Source: G965195345 sp965277625
GTDB taxonomy: Bacteria > Pseudomonadota > Gammaproteobacteria > CAKMZV01
Reading direction: 5' to 3'
Assembly: GCA_965277625.1 (NCBI GenBank)
Contig: OZ255827.1
Span: forward strand, 1,736,001-1,800,000
DNA: 64,000 nt
The notes below the pieces were generated by a model that had not been told where the DNA came from, made no database searches, and saw nothing but the letters and a program-made list of their open reading frames with translations. Of the stretch, positions 52,719-61,667 are shown piece by piece. The position numbers and the translations under genes are program-made. Every line of letters begins with the position of its first letter. Within the stretch, counting starts at the first letter, position 1.

Positions 52719-55109
52719 ATGGATACTAACGAAGTACAAGCTTTTATTGAAAAACACAATGGCATGATTCCACTATTGCCATTACGCGATATTGTTGTTT
52801 TTCCAAAAACCGTCATTCCTTTATTCGTTGGTCGTTCAATTTCAGTCAAAGCTTTGCAAAAATCTGAGCGTTTACCCAATAAACTGATTGCCATGGTCAG
52901 CCAAAAAAAGTCGGAATTGAGATCCCCCGAAGCCAAAGATTTATATGACATTGGCACGATTGGGCGAATCATCCAACGTTTTAAAATGCCTGATGGCACC
53001 TTAAAAGTGTTAGTTGAAGGACTCTATAGAATCAGAATAACCCCCAATGTCGGCAAAACACATATTCAAGCGACGGTTCAGCTTCTGACTGATACCAATA
53101 ATGACTCAGATGAACTGTCCGATTTATTTGATTTGCTCAAGCAAAATGTCAAATCGCTGGCAAAAGATAACAGCAAAGTAAAGACTGATAATTTCAAAAG
53201 TTTTGTCAAGTCAACCAGCCAAAATATTGATGCCATCTGCGCTAACCTGCCGCTGTTAATTGAAGAAAAACAACAGATCTTGATCGAGACTGACGTGGTC
53301 TCTCGTTGCAAGGCCGCCATTCAATTAACCGCTTCATTACAGCAGAGAAACAGTCTGGAGAAGAAGATTAATTCAAAGGTTAGAACAAAATTGGAGAAAA
53401 GCCAAAAAGAATATTTTCTCAATGAAAAAATCAAAGCCATTCGCGAAGAAATGGGCACTGATTCGGATGAAGACGATGAGTTTGAAGCCTATCAAAAGAT
53501 GATTGAAAAAGCAAATTTGCCAGCGCATGCCTTAGAAAAAGCAAAGCGTGAATTAAAGAAATTTAAAAACACTTCCCCTCAATCACCCGAATCCTCTGTA
53601 ATCCGCAATTATTTGGATGCCATCTTACAGTTGCCATGGACCAAACAGAGCAAGATCAACACCAATCTTAACAAAGCTCGAACCGTGCTGGATAAAGCCC
53701 ACTATGGTTTAGAGGACATTAAACAACGGATCATTGAACACATTGCTGTACAACAACGCACTCAGATCAACAGTGGCTCAATTATTTGTTTGGTCGGTCC
53801 ACCAGGCGTTGGTAAAACTTCTTTGGCCGAATCCATTGCTCGCGCCACAGGTCGTCAATTTGCCCGTATGGCACTGGGTGGCATTCGGGATGAGGCTGAG
53901 ATAAGAGGCCATCGAAGAACATACATTGGCTCAATGCCGGGTCGCATATTACAAAAGATGGCACAAGTGGGCACTACCAATCCATTGTTTTTGTTGGATG
54001 AAATTGATAAGATGAGCATGGATTTTCGAGGGGATCCCGCCTCAGCGCTATTAGAAGTATTGGATCCCGAACAAAATTGTCATTTCAGTGATCACTACTT
54101 AGAAATAGAATACGATTTATCAAACGTGATGTTTCTAGCCACGTCTAATACCATGAACTTACCAGCACCACTGATCGATCGCATGGAGATTATTGATTTA
54201 TCGGGTTACACAGACCCAGAGAAAATTAAAATTGCGAAAAAATATTTAATCCCCAAACAATTTAAGCAAAATGGATTGAAGCGTAGCGAACTGCAATTTA
54301 CGCCATCATCTTTGATGTCAATCATCCACAACCATACCCGTGAAGCCGGTGTTCGTAATTTGGAAAGAGAGATCGCCAAAATTTGTCGCAAATCAGTGAC
54401 GGCTCTGACCTTAGAAGAGGCCACAGCGCCAATAAAAGTCAACGCAAACAATCTGGTTGAGTTACTCGGTGTGCCCAAATTTAAATATGATTTGGCGCCG
54501 ACCAATAATCGCGTTGGACAAGTGACGGGTTTGGCTTGGACCCCCTCAGGCGGTGATATACTGACCATTGAAGTCGCCAACTACAACGGCAAAGGGAAAC
54601 TCAATTACACTGGCAAGTTGGGCGATGTCATGAAAGAGTCCATTGAAGCCGCCATGAGTGTGGTCAAACACATGCACATTGCATTAGGCTTGGAGTTTGA
54701 CGTCTTTACCAAAACAGATTTTCACGTCCACGTCCCAGAAGGCGCGACGCCCAAAGATGGTCCCAGTGCTGGTGTAGCAATGGTTTTAAGCATCGCCTCC
54801 TCATTAACCAATACACCCATTCATGCCAATGTTGCGATGACAGGAGAAATCACCCTGCGTGGTGAAGTTTTAGCGGTCGGTGGCCTCAAACACAAACTGT
54901 TGGCCGCCAGTCGTTCTGGCGTCAAAAAAGTCTTGATCCCCATTGAAAATAAACGCCACCTTGTGGATATTCCTGATAACATCAAAGAGTCCTTAGAAAT
55001 CGTACCCATACGTTGGATTGAAGAAGCCATTTCCCACGCTTTTGTTACCATGCCCGCCGCCATTCAAATACCCAAAACGGAATATTCTTCAACCAATGTT
55101 CATCATTAA
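52719..55109 (+). CDS. lon: ATP-dependent protease Lon
   Basis: A 796-residue cytoplasmic AAA+ serine protease. The N-terminal substrate domain (residues ~15-200) is followed by coiled coil, Walker A GPPGVGKTS (~357), Walker B LFLLDEIDKM (~420) and a C-terminal protease domain with the catalytic Ser in PKDGPSAGVAM and Lys in GGLKHKLLAA. Length is normal for bacterial LonA. The hupB gene that often follows is replaced by a BamE-like gene. Confidence 0.96.
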   Translation: MDTNEVQAFIEKHNGMIPLLPLRDIVVFPKTVIPLFVGRSISVKALQKSERLPNKLIAMVSQKKSELRSPEAKDLYDIGTIGRIIQRFKMPDGTLKVLVEGLYRIRITPNVGKTHIQATVQLLTDTNNDSDELSDLFDLLKQNVKSLAKDNSKVKTDNFKSFVKSTSQNIDAICANLPLLIEEKQQILIETDVVSRCKAAIQLTASLQQRNSLEKKINSKVRTKLEKSQKEYFLNEKIKAIREEMGTDSDEDDEFEAYQKMIEKANLPAHALEKAKRELKKFKNTSPQSPESSVIRNYLDAILQLPWTKQSKINTNLNKARTVLDKAHYGLEDIKQRIIEHIAVQQRTQINSGSIICLVGPPGVGKTSLAESIARATGRQFARMALGGIRDEAEIRGHRRTYIGSMPGRILQKMAQVGTTNPLFLLDEIDKMSMDFRGDPASALLEVLDPEQNCHFSDHYLEIEYDLSNVMFLATSNTMNLPAPLIDRMEIIDLSGYTDPEKIKIAKKYLIPKQFKQNGLKRSELQFTPSSLMSIIHNHTREAGVRNLEREIAKICRKSVTALTLEEATAPIKVNANNLVELLGVPKFKYDLAPTNNRVGQVTGLAWTPSGGDILTIEVANYNGKGKLNYTGKLGDVMKESIEAAMSVVKHMHIALGLEFDVFTKTDFHVHVPEGATPKDGPSAGVAMVLSIASSLTNTPIHANVAMTGEITLRGEVLAVGGLKHKLLAASRSGVKKVLIPIENKRHLVDIPDNIKESLEIVPIRWIEEAISHAFVTMPAAIQIPKTEYSSTNVHH

Positions 55110-55422
55110 TCACGCCCGCCTCATCATTCTATTGTGCTTGATGTTGGTTATTCAGTACCCGCTGATGGGGTGCGCCTATAGAGCAGATCGCCAGCAAGGA
55201 CAACTCTTAGAGAAAGAGCAAATTGCATTGGTTAAAAAAGGGATGGACCAAAATACCATCGTCAATATTTTAGGCGAACCCTTGCTGGTACACCCTTTTC
55301 GAGAATCCGAATGGATTTATCCTTACTATATCTGGCGTGAGGATGACAGCGAAGAGCGACAACATTACATCATCCGATTTGACGACAATAATCAAGTGAG
55401 CCAAATCATCTCAACCTACTGA
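55096..55422 (+). CDS. bamE: BamE/SmpA-like outer-membrane lipoprotein
   Basis: A 108-residue predicted lipoprotein. The signal peptide ends in PLMGC (lipobox, Cys ~25 from ATG 55096), and the mature domain is SmpA/OmlA-like: LVKKGMDQNTIVNILGEP near residue 44, then YPYYIWREDD and a final strand. BamE supports the Bam complex that inserts outer-membrane proteins. It overlaps the end of lon by 14 nt. Related SmpA-fold paralogues exist, so the symbol is moderately certain. Confidence 0.75.
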   Translation: MFIINHARLIILLCLMLVIQYPLMGCAYRADRQQGQLLEKEQIALVKKGMDQNTIVNILGEPLLVHPFRESEWIYPYYIWREDDSEERQHYIIRFDDNNQVSQIISTY

Positions 55423-55476
55423 TCATTTGAGATCTCTGGTTAAGCAGCTTCCATCAATGATTTTTTTAAAAGCAGC

Positions 55477-56427
55477 ATGACTGTTATTTTAGCGATTGGC
55501 GCCATTCTCATCGGACTGGTTGTGCTCATGTGGAGTGCCGATCGGTTCATTGATGGTGCCGTTGCACTCGCGCTTCATTTTGCACTTCCTCCCTTACTCG
55601 TCGGAGTCATATTGCTTGGCTTTGGCACATCTGCGCCAGAAATGGTGGTGTCATATTTTGCAGCCATCGATGGCTTCCCGCAATTGGCCATCGGCAATGT
55701 TATCGGCTCAAATATCGCCAACATTGGTTTGGTTCTAGGTTTCACCGCATTGATGAAGCCATTGATTTTAACGGCCAAAACGGTCAAACGCGAACTGCTA
55801 TTGACCGTAGGACTAACCCTACTGAGTGTGGCATTGCTATACGATGGCCAACTCACATTGAGCGACTCTATTATCTTGCTGGTGGGTTTTATTTCGGTGA
55901 TTGGCTTACTGCTGTATCAAGAAAAGAAAAGCTTAGCCCCCGAACAACACTCAGAAAAAATGCCCTTACAAAAGGCGTTATTCCTATTTTTAAGTGGTAT
56001 GGTGGCTCTGCTCATCAGCGCCAAAGTCCTGGTTTGGGGCGCAGTTGAATTAGCGTTGATTCTGGGTTTGTCTGAAGAAATCATCGGTTTGACAATCGTC
56101 GCCATAGGAACCAGTTTGCCTGAATTGGCGGCTTCTATCAGCGCAGCAAGAAAAAAACAATACGACTTAACCATTGGTAATATCCTGGGGTCTAACTTGT
56201 TTAATTTACTCATCGTATTACCCATTCCTGGATTTATAGCAACCGTCGCCATCAACCCAACGTTCTTTCAGCGCGATGTTTTGTACATGCTTTTTATGAC
56301 CTTGTTGTTATTTACCTTTATAATCATGAATCGACCCAATTGGCAGATTAACCGTTGGCAGGGTTTTACACTCTCAGGATTTTATATCGGTTATCTAAGC
56401 TTTTTAGTATATCTAAGCCTCTCATAG
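55477..56427 (+). CDS. Calcium/sodium antiporter (YrbG-type CaCA family)
   Basis: A 316-residue inner-membrane cation antiporter with about ten hydrophobic segments and the two inverted alpha repeats, GFGTSAPEMVVS (~47-58) and AIGTSLPELAAS (~203-214), which bear the ion-binding acids. E. coli yrbG sits immediately upstream of kdsD-kdsC. Here kdsC follows by 24 nt with kdsD missing, so the old neighbourhood is partly kept. Confidence 0.92.
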   Translation: MTVILAIGAILIGLVVLMWSADRFIDGAVALALHFALPPLLVGVILLGFGTSAPEMVVSYFAAIDGFPQLAIGNVIGSNIANIGLVLGFTALMKPLILTAKTVKRELLLTVGLTLLSVALLYDGQLTLSDSIILLVGFISVIGLLLYQEKKSLAPEQHSEKMPLQKALFLFLSGMVALLISAKVLVWGAVELALILGLSEEIIGLTIVAIGTSLPELAASISAARKKQYDLTIGNILGSNLFNLLIVLPIPGFIATVAINPTFFQRDVLYMLFMTLLLFTFIIMNRPNWQINRWQGFTLSGFYIGYLSFLVYLSLS

Positions 56428-56451
56428 AGTGGGCAATAAGACCAAGCCACT

Positions 56452-56991
56452 ATGCAAGCACTGACTTCAGAACAACTTAATCAGAAAATTAAAAAAATCA
56501 AAGCCGTCATTTTCGATGTGGATGGTGTGCTCACCAACGGCCAATTATTCTATTCAGACCAGGGTGAGTCCATGAAAGCGTTCAATGTTAAGGATGGCTT
56601 TGGAATGAAATTACTTATGGATTCTGGCATTGAGGTTGCCATCATCACTGCAAAACGCTCTAAAATGGTTGAGCAACGCATGCAAACGCTCAACATTAAA
56701 CACCTCTTTCAAGGTATGCAGGACAAGACTCAAGCCTTTGATGCCTTATGCGATCAATTGAAGTTAAAAGCAGATGCCTTCGCTTATGTGGGTGATGATC
56801 TTTTGGATTTACCCGTGATGAATCGTGTCGGTGTGCCAGTTGCTGTCGCCAATGCCCACCCCTTAGTCAAAACCCAAGCACTCATAACGCTCCAAGCCAA
56901 TGGCGGTGAAGGCGCCGCTCGTGAATGTTGTGAGCTGATTCTTGAAGCTCAAAATTTACTGACGGGCATTTACCAAAAATATAACGCTTAG
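56452..56991 (+). CDS. kdsC: 3-deoxy-D-manno-octulosonate 8-phosphate phosphatase
   Basis: A 179-residue HAD-superfamily phosphatase of the C0 type with DVDGVLTNG (Asp nucleophile) near residue 25 and GDDLLDLPVM near 122. It makes free KDO for lipopolysaccharide. Length equals E. coli KdsC, and it follows the antiporter gene. It ends in a hairpin shared with folP. Confidence 0.94.
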   Translation: MQALTSEQLNQKIKKIKAVIFDVDGVLTNGQLFYSDQGESMKAFNVKDGFGMKLLMDSGIEVAIITAKRSKMVEQRMQTLNIKHLFQGMQDKTQAFDALCDQLKLKADAFAYVGDDLLDLPVMNRVGVPVAVANAHPLVKTQALITLQANGGEGAARECCELILEAQNLLTGIYQKYNA

Positions 56992-57006
56992 TCTTTACAA
57001 CTAAGC
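56986..57006. terminator. Hairpin spanning the stop codons of kdsC and folP
   Basis: GCTTAG (56986-56991) and CTAAGC (57001-57006) form a 6-bp stem with a 9-nt loop. Each arm contains Ala-stop codons of one gene. There is no T-run, so it may act only as a weak bidirectional stop or RNA end protector. Confidence 0.4.
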
Positions 57007-57804
57007 TAATACTTGGTGCATCTGCAGCGCATATTTAGTCATTGCGACATTGTGTACGCGCACCACATTTGCGCCTTTTTGCACAGCAAGTAGCGCCGCA
57101 CAAGCACTGCCCATATCTCTTTGTTCCAAGCCTTGTTGTTGAATGATTTCAGCAATCATCCGTTTTCTCGAAACGCCGACCACTATGGGTAAGCCCAGTG
57201 TTTTAAATTCGCCAATATGCTGAAACAACTCGACGTTGTGGCTGAGATTTTTGCCAAAACCAAAACCCAAATCAATGCTAATGTCCTGAATGCCAGATGC
57301 TTTGGCAATCTCCACCCTTTGACTGAGCATGGTTTTTACTTCGCTGACCACATCGGCGTAAGTGGGTGCTTGTTGCATGGTCTGGGGCGTGCCCTGCATG
57401 TGCATTAGACAGACAGGCACTTGTAAATCTACCGCCATTTGCAAAGCATTGGGTGCTTGCAAGGCTTTAACATCGTTGATGATGGTTGCGCCCGCTGCAA
57501 CAGCCGCTTGCATCACTTGGGGTTTGGAGGTATCAATGGAAATGGCGATGGTCGGGTTTTCCAAACGCAAAGCTTTGATGATAGGGACGACTCGGTTAAT
57601 CTCTTCTGAAACATCAACGGCTACCGCTTGGGGCCGCGTGGACTCCCCACCCACATCAATGATATCCGCCCCTTCATCGATCAATGACAGCGCATGTTCT
57701 AAGGCTTTTTTGGGGTTTATATATTGCCCACCATCTGAAAATGAATCAGGCGTTGTATTCAACACCCCCATTATGAGCGGTCTGTCTGCAACAAAAATGG
57801 ACAT
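57001..57804 (-). CDS. folP: Dihydropteroate synthase
   Basis: A 267-residue TIM-barrel enzyme joining p-aminobenzoate to a pterin in folate synthesis. MGVLNTTPDSFSDGG (pterin-binding loop), DVGGESTRPQA and ISIDTSKPQV are family signatures, and GVSRKRMI near residue 218 holds the sulfonamide-target loop. Length is normal. The usual neighbours ftsH and glmM are absent. Confidence 0.95.
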   Translation of the reverse strand: MSIFVADRPLIMGVLNTTPDSFSDGGQYINPKKALEHALSLIDEGADIIDVGGESTRPQAVAVDVSEEINRVVPIIKALRLENPTIAISIDTSKPQVMQAAVAAGATIINDVKALQAPNALQMAVDLQVPVCLMHMQGTPQTMQQAPTYADVVSEVKTMLSQRVEIAKASGIQDISIDLGFGFGKNLSHNVELFQHIGEFKTLGLPIVVGVSRKRMIAEIIQQQGLEQRDMGSACAALLAVQKGANVVRVHNVAMTKYALQMHQVLA

Positions 57805-57840
57805 GCTGAGAACTATGACGATTCTTTAAAGAAATCTCAC

Positions 57841-58485
57841 TTAAGCCTTTTCAAACAACCAAGGAGTCTTAAGTCGTTGTGCTGCTTCGTAAGTCTTTAT
57901 GGCATCTGCCTTTTTCAATGTCAAAGCAATGTCATCCAAACCTTCTAATAAGCATTTTTTGAAGAATTCGTCAATAACAAATTCAACCTGACCCAATTCT
58001 GGCATATGGACGCTCTGTTTTGCCAACTCTATACTGAGGGCATAACCTTCTGTTTTGGCAACAAGGGCAAAAAGCGCATTGACTGTGTCTATGTCCAAGC
58101 GAATGGGCAACAAGGCGTTCTTAAAACAATTGTTGTAAAAAATGTCGCCAAAGCTGGGGGCAATAATGGCATCTATGCCATAATCTTTGAGCGCCCATTG
58201 CGCGTGTTCACGCGACGAACCACAGCCGAAGTTTTCACCCGCCAACAAAATGTTTGCACCTTGATAGCGTTTTTGATTTAACACAAAATCAGCGTTCAAC
58301 GGTCTGAGGCTGTTATCCGAATCGGGTTCGCCTTGATCTAAATATCGCCATTCATCAAACAAATTTATACCAAATCCACTGCGCTTAATGGATTTTAAAA
58401 ATTGCTTGGGTATAATGGCATCGGTATCGACATTGGATCGATTGATCGGCACAACCATGCCCGATATTTTGTTTACTTTGTCCAT
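57841..58485 (-). CDS. leuD: 3-isopropylmalate dehydratase small subunit
   Basis: A 214-residue small subunit of the leucine-pathway aconitase-like enzyme. VDTDAIIPKQFL near residue 22, GENFGCGSSREHAQWAL near 70 and ALKDYG form the family core. ATG 58485 is preceded by AAGGA. Its partner LeuC (large subunit with the Fe-S cluster) is normally the adjacent gene but is not within the window, so leuD is an orphan here. Confidence 0.94.
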   Translation of the reverse strand: MDKVNKISGMVVPINRSNVDTDAIIPKQFLKSIKRSGFGINLFDEWRYLDQGEPDSDNSLRPLNADFVLNQKRYQGANILLAGENFGCGSSREHAQWALKDYGIDAIIAPSFGDIFYNNCFKNALLPIRLDIDTVNALFALVAKTEGYALSIELAKQSVHMPELGQVEFVIDEFFKKCLLEGLDDIALTLKKADAIKTYEAAQRLKTPWLFEKA

Positions 58486-58545
58486 GATTTCCTTAACAAG
58501 GTGCTTCACAATAGAAGCGTTTCAAACTCAACAGGTTTTAATACC

Positions 58546-59409
58546 ATGTCTCCAGTCAAGTCGCCCATTATAGCCTCAAAAGGCTGTGTTTTAATCACTG
58601 GATGTTCTTCAGGTATTGGTTATTATTGCGCGGTCGAATTACAAAAAAGCGGCTACACCGTTTTGGCATCCACACGCACACAAAGCGATGCCGATAAGCT
58701 CATTGGTCAAAATATTTTGGCGCATCCATTAGATTTAGACGATAAAGCCAGCATCGAACAAGGTTTTAAATGGGCCACGCAACAAAGGGCGCAGCCGATC
58801 ATCGCGCTGTTCAACAATGCGGGGTTTGGTTTGGTCAGCGCCATTGAGGACATGCCTTACGAGGCCTTAAATGCCCAATTTTCGACCAATGTTATTGGAA
58901 CCCAGCATCTCACCAATCTGTATATCCAGTATCTTCGTAGGCATAAACAGGGCGGGCGAATCATTTATAATTCCTCGATCTTGGGCTTTGTCAGCATTCC
59001 TTTTCGCGGTGCATACAATGCCAGCAAATATGCATTAGAAGGGTTTGCAGACAGTTTGAGGCTTGAACTCAGTCGTTCACCCGAGATAAAAATCATTTTG
59101 ATTGAACCAGGTCCTATTGAAAGTCGATTCCGTGAAAATGCCATTTTGGCATTTAAAAAATGGATCGATCCAACCACCAGCTTTTTCACCAACTACTATG
59201 CTAAGCAAAAGGCGATTTACGATCAGGCCGAATTACCCAAAACGGCTTTTACCTTAGGGCCTGAAGCAGTTTATCATGCACTGATCCATGCCTTGGAATC
59301 AAAGCACCCCAAATTGCGTTACCGTGTCACAGTGCCCACCCAATTATTTTGGTGGCTCAAACGCCTACTGCCAACAAGCTGGCTGGATCGACTGCTCACT
59401 AAAATTTAG
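58546..59409 (+). CDS. Short-chain dehydrogenase/reductase
   Basis: A 287-residue classical SDR. The cofactor motif TGCSSGIG is near residue 20 and the catalytic YNASKYA near residue 160, with the upstream Ser in IIYNSSILG. The NNAGFG motif is at residue ~92. Oxidised alcohol unknown; C-terminal hydrophobic/basic RVTVPTQLFWWLKRLL suggests membrane association. It is divergent from leuD with a 60-nt gap. Confidence 0.88.
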   Translation: MSPVKSPIIASKGCVLITGCSSGIGYYCAVELQKSGYTVLASTRTQSDADKLIGQNILAHPLDLDDKASIEQGFKWATQQRAQPIIALFNNAGFGLVSAIEDMPYEALNAQFSTNVIGTQHLTNLYIQYLRRHKQGGRIIYNSSILGFVSIPFRGAYNASKYALEGFADSLRLELSRSPEIKIILIEPGPIESRFRENAILAFKKWIDPTTSFFTNYYAKQKAIYDQAELPKTAFTLGPEAVYHALIHALESKHPKLRYRVTVPTQLFWWLKRLLPTSWLDRLLTKI

Positions 59410-59444
59410 GCGCACATGACCCGCATAGATCGCAGTAATTGAGG

Positions 59445-59468
59445 CGCTTGCAAGCACCAAAAGCGTTT
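59445..59468. terminator. Possible hairpin between the SDR gene and the cupin gene
   Basis: CGCTT (59445-59449) and AAGCG (59461-59465) form a short stem with an 11-nt loop, followed by TTT on the forward strand. It lies in the 73-nt convergent gap. Confidence 0.3.
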
Positions 59469-59482
59469 AATGCCTGTCGCAA

Positions 59483-59902
59483 TCAGCCCACAGGTGGCAT
59501 ATCTTCTGGGTCTATGCCTGGTACAAAAGTAATGCCGGCTTGCTGTTTCCAATCGTGTGGGTAAGCTGCATAGAAGATGACACATTTTTCATCGCATTCG
59601 TATGCAATGTGATTGTCTTTGGGGATGTAAAGCACATCGCCTGGGTTACAAACGTATGACTCACCATCGCATGTGAGCCTAAAAGACCCCTCCATACAAT
59701 AAATGATCTCATCGCACGTTAGGTCCCAAGGGACGGATACTTGATTGAGAAAATTCAAACCCCCACACATGGTTTGACTCACGGCACTGGTTACAAAGGG
59801 CTTGATGTAGGATTGACCTGGCTCAAGTGTGTGTAATCGGTGCTCGATGTCTTGAAATTTATACAATTTTGGCTTGTTATCCTGCTTAGAATTATTATTC
59901 AT
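59483..59902 (-). CDS. Cupin-domain protein (EutQ-like)
   Basis: A 139-residue single-domain cupin. VPWDLTCDEIIYCMEGSFRLTCDGE and NPGDVLYIPKDN are the two cupin motifs, with a YAAYPHDW end resembling EutQ. Metal-binding His and Glu are fewer than in classic cupin motif 1, so a catalytic or metal role is uncertain. GAGGA precedes the ATG. It is the last gene of the Rieske-gloA operon, 20 nt after gloA. Confidence 0.75.
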   Translation of the reverse strand: MNNNSKQDNKPKLYKFQDIEHRLHTLEPGQSYIKPFVTSAVSQTMCGGLNFLNQVSVPWDLTCDEIIYCMEGSFRLTCDGESYVCNPGDVLYIPKDNHIAYECDEKCVIFYAAYPHDWKQQAGITFVPGIDPEDMPPVG

Positions 59903-59922
59903 AATGGTCCTCGTTTGAAAGT

Positions 59923-60342
59923 TTAAGTTTGATGTTTCAGAATTGATTCGTTCAGTTCAACCAAGTAGCCATCAGGGTCTTCGCAAAAAGCAAGAATGCG
60001 CGTTCCTGCATTCATTGGGCCAGCTGGTCGAACGATTTTGACGCCATGTTCCGCAAGAAAATCACAGGCTTCATATACATTGGGCGTCTCAATGCACAAA
60101 TGCCCCCAGCCATTACCTTGGTCGTAGCGTTCCTTGTCATCCCAATTCCAAGTCAGCTCAAGTGCGGGAAATTCTGCTTCAGGACCATAGCCTATAAAAG
60201 TATTGGTAAAACGTCCGTCGGGATAATCGGTTTTACGCAAAATATGCATGCCAAGCAGGCTACAGTAAAAGTTAAGTGATTTGTCTAAATCCAACACTCG
60301 TATCATGGTGTGCGCAAGACGAAATTGATTGTTTTGATCCAT
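59923..60342 (-). CDS. gloA: Lactoylglutathione lyase (glyoxalase I)
   Basis: A 139-residue vicinal oxygen chelate enzyme that isomerises the hemithioacetal of methylglyoxal and glutathione. HTMIRVLDLDKSLNFYCSLLGM gives the first metal His, NGWGHLCIE the second, and EDPDGYLVEL the C-terminal Glu. The fit to GloA is close. It is 10 nt after the Rieske gene and 20 nt before the cupin gene, so it may handle a reactive 2-oxoaldehyde produced by the oxygenase step. Confidence 0.93.
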   Translation of the reverse strand: MDQNNQFRLAHTMIRVLDLDKSLNFYCSLLGMHILRKTDYPDGRFTNTFIGYGPEAEFPALELTWNWDDKERYDQGNGWGHLCIETPNVYEACDFLAEHGVKIVRPAGPMNAGTRILAFCEDPDGYLVELNESILKHQT

Positions 60343-60352
60343 ATTAGTTTCC

Positions 60353-61459
60353 TTATTTTGTCATCGAGTCAACGATGAGCTCTTGAAAAGCGCGGACGCT
60401 GTCTTCCCAGTGAGGCGAGAGAAACCCACCATGATTCGAAGCGGAAGATGCTCTGCCCTGTTGCATGCGTTCGCATATTTCGTGATCTTCGCGGTGGACA
60501 TCCCACCATAATTTTTTCAACTGCTCTACCTGCGCTTCACTCAACGATTGATTCTCGGTGGTGTAAAGCACTCGGCGTTGAGCCATGGTTGTCGCATCAA
60601 TGGGCACATTATGATAAACGCCTAATTGATCAGGAAAATATCGACCCACAATGAAGTTCGGAAACAGTGTCAGATAGCGCGAACTTACCGCCAGGCTGTT
60701 TGCTGCCCCATCTTCTTCATCCAAATCAACCGCGCTACCCAAGCAAAGTCCATCAACTATCGTATAGTGATCACTCAATGGCTGAGCTGTTGTGGTTTTA
60801 TGGACAAATTGGACATGGTACGGTTCTATGAAATTTTCCATGATGAACTTCCAATTGGTTTTTATTTCACCAAAATCCAAAATTGCAATCGGTTTTACTT
60901 GTTCAAAGTCCACGCCCGAAAGCTGATCAATCAGTGGTTTGGCATATTCCGCAAAAGCTGGGGCATCGCCACTTAAATTAACAAAAATCCAGTCATGCCA
61001 GCAATGGATTCGTATGGGTTTGAGGCCGTTTATTTTTGGATCAAATCCTTCTGGCGTATGCTGGTCTGTGCCACCAAAATGCGGCGTTGCTTTTAATACA
61101 CCATTGAGATTATACGACCAAGCGTGGTAAGGGCAACGAATGAGTTTTCCGACATTCTTTTTACGATCGATCAGTTGCAAACAACGATGGCTGCAGACAT
61201 TGTGAAATGCTTGAATGTCCCCATGTTCATTTTTAACAAAAATAATCGGCTGACCCGCAACTTTGACAGGGATTGTATCCCCTGTGTTGACCAGTTCGTG
61301 GACAAAACCAGCAAATACCCAATTGTTGTACAAAACGCTTTGGCACTCGCGCTGAAAAAATGCCGCCTCGGTATAAGCACTGGCTGGCAAGCCATTTTTT
61401 ACCTTTCCATTTGTTTGGAAGGCACTCAAATCAATCTGACAGACATTTTTATTGATCAT
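60353..61459 (-). CDS. Rieske non-haem iron oxygenase, alpha subunit
   Basis: A 368-residue two-domain oxygenase. The Rieske cluster is in CSHRC and CPYHAW (residues ~92-113). The mononuclear iron site is in NFIEPYHVQFVH (residues ~210-221) with a later Asp. This fits the glycine-betaine/choline/carnitine oxygenase branch, which demethylates quaternary amines with an electron-transfer reductase. Substrate is unknown and no reductase gene is in the window. ATG 61459 is used, preceded by GAGG. It leads a three-gene operon with gloA and a cupin. Confidence 0.88.
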   Translation of the reverse strand: MINKNVCQIDLSAFQTNGKVKNGLPASAYTEAAFFQRECQSVLYNNWVFAGFVHELVNTGDTIPVKVAGQPIIFVKNEHGDIQAFHNVCSHRCLQLIDRKKNVGKLIRCPYHAWSYNLNGVLKATPHFGGTDQHTPEGFDPKINGLKPIRIHCWHDWIFVNLSGDAPAFAEYAKPLIDQLSGVDFEQVKPIAILDFGEIKTNWKFIMENFIEPYHVQFVHKTTTAQPLSDHYTIVDGLCLGSAVDLDEEDGAANSLAVSSRYLTLFPNFIVGRYFPDQLGVYHNVPIDATTMAQRRVLYTTENQSLSEAQVEQLKKLWWDVHREDHEICERMQQGRASSASNHGGFLSPHWEDSVRAFQELIVDSMTK

Positions 61460-61493
61460 ATCAAACAACCTCTTCCGCTCATGTATTCTCTAA

Positions 61494-61512
61494 ACCATTT
61501 ATTTCAAATGGT
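61494..61512. promoter_or_regulatory. Operator-like inverted repeat of the Rieske operon
   Basis: ACCATTT (61494-61500) and AAATGGT (61506-61512) are a perfect 7-bp inverted repeat with a 5-nt spacer. It lies between the promoter and the Rieske gene, at about +7 to +25 relative to the predicted start of transcription, a standard repressor position. Confidence 0.55.
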
Positions 61513-61525
61513 GTCTAAGCTCGGC

Positions 61526-61554
61526 ACTTTATCAATACTTTAAAATCTTGTCAA
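61526..61554 (-). promoter_or_regulatory. Promoter of the Rieske-gloA-cupin operon
   Basis: On the reverse strand a perfect -35 TTGACA occupies 61549-61554, and TAAAGT occupies 61526-61531, with a 17-nt spacer. This is one of the best sigma-70 matches in the window. Confidence 0.65.
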
Positions 61555-61667
61555 GAACAATCTTTAATGAGCGACATTGACCGAAAATCCAATAATCAAA
61601 CATTCGCCATGTAAGATTTTACTCAGGATTATTCAGAGGCAAGCTGTATTATCCGTCCCCCCAAATA

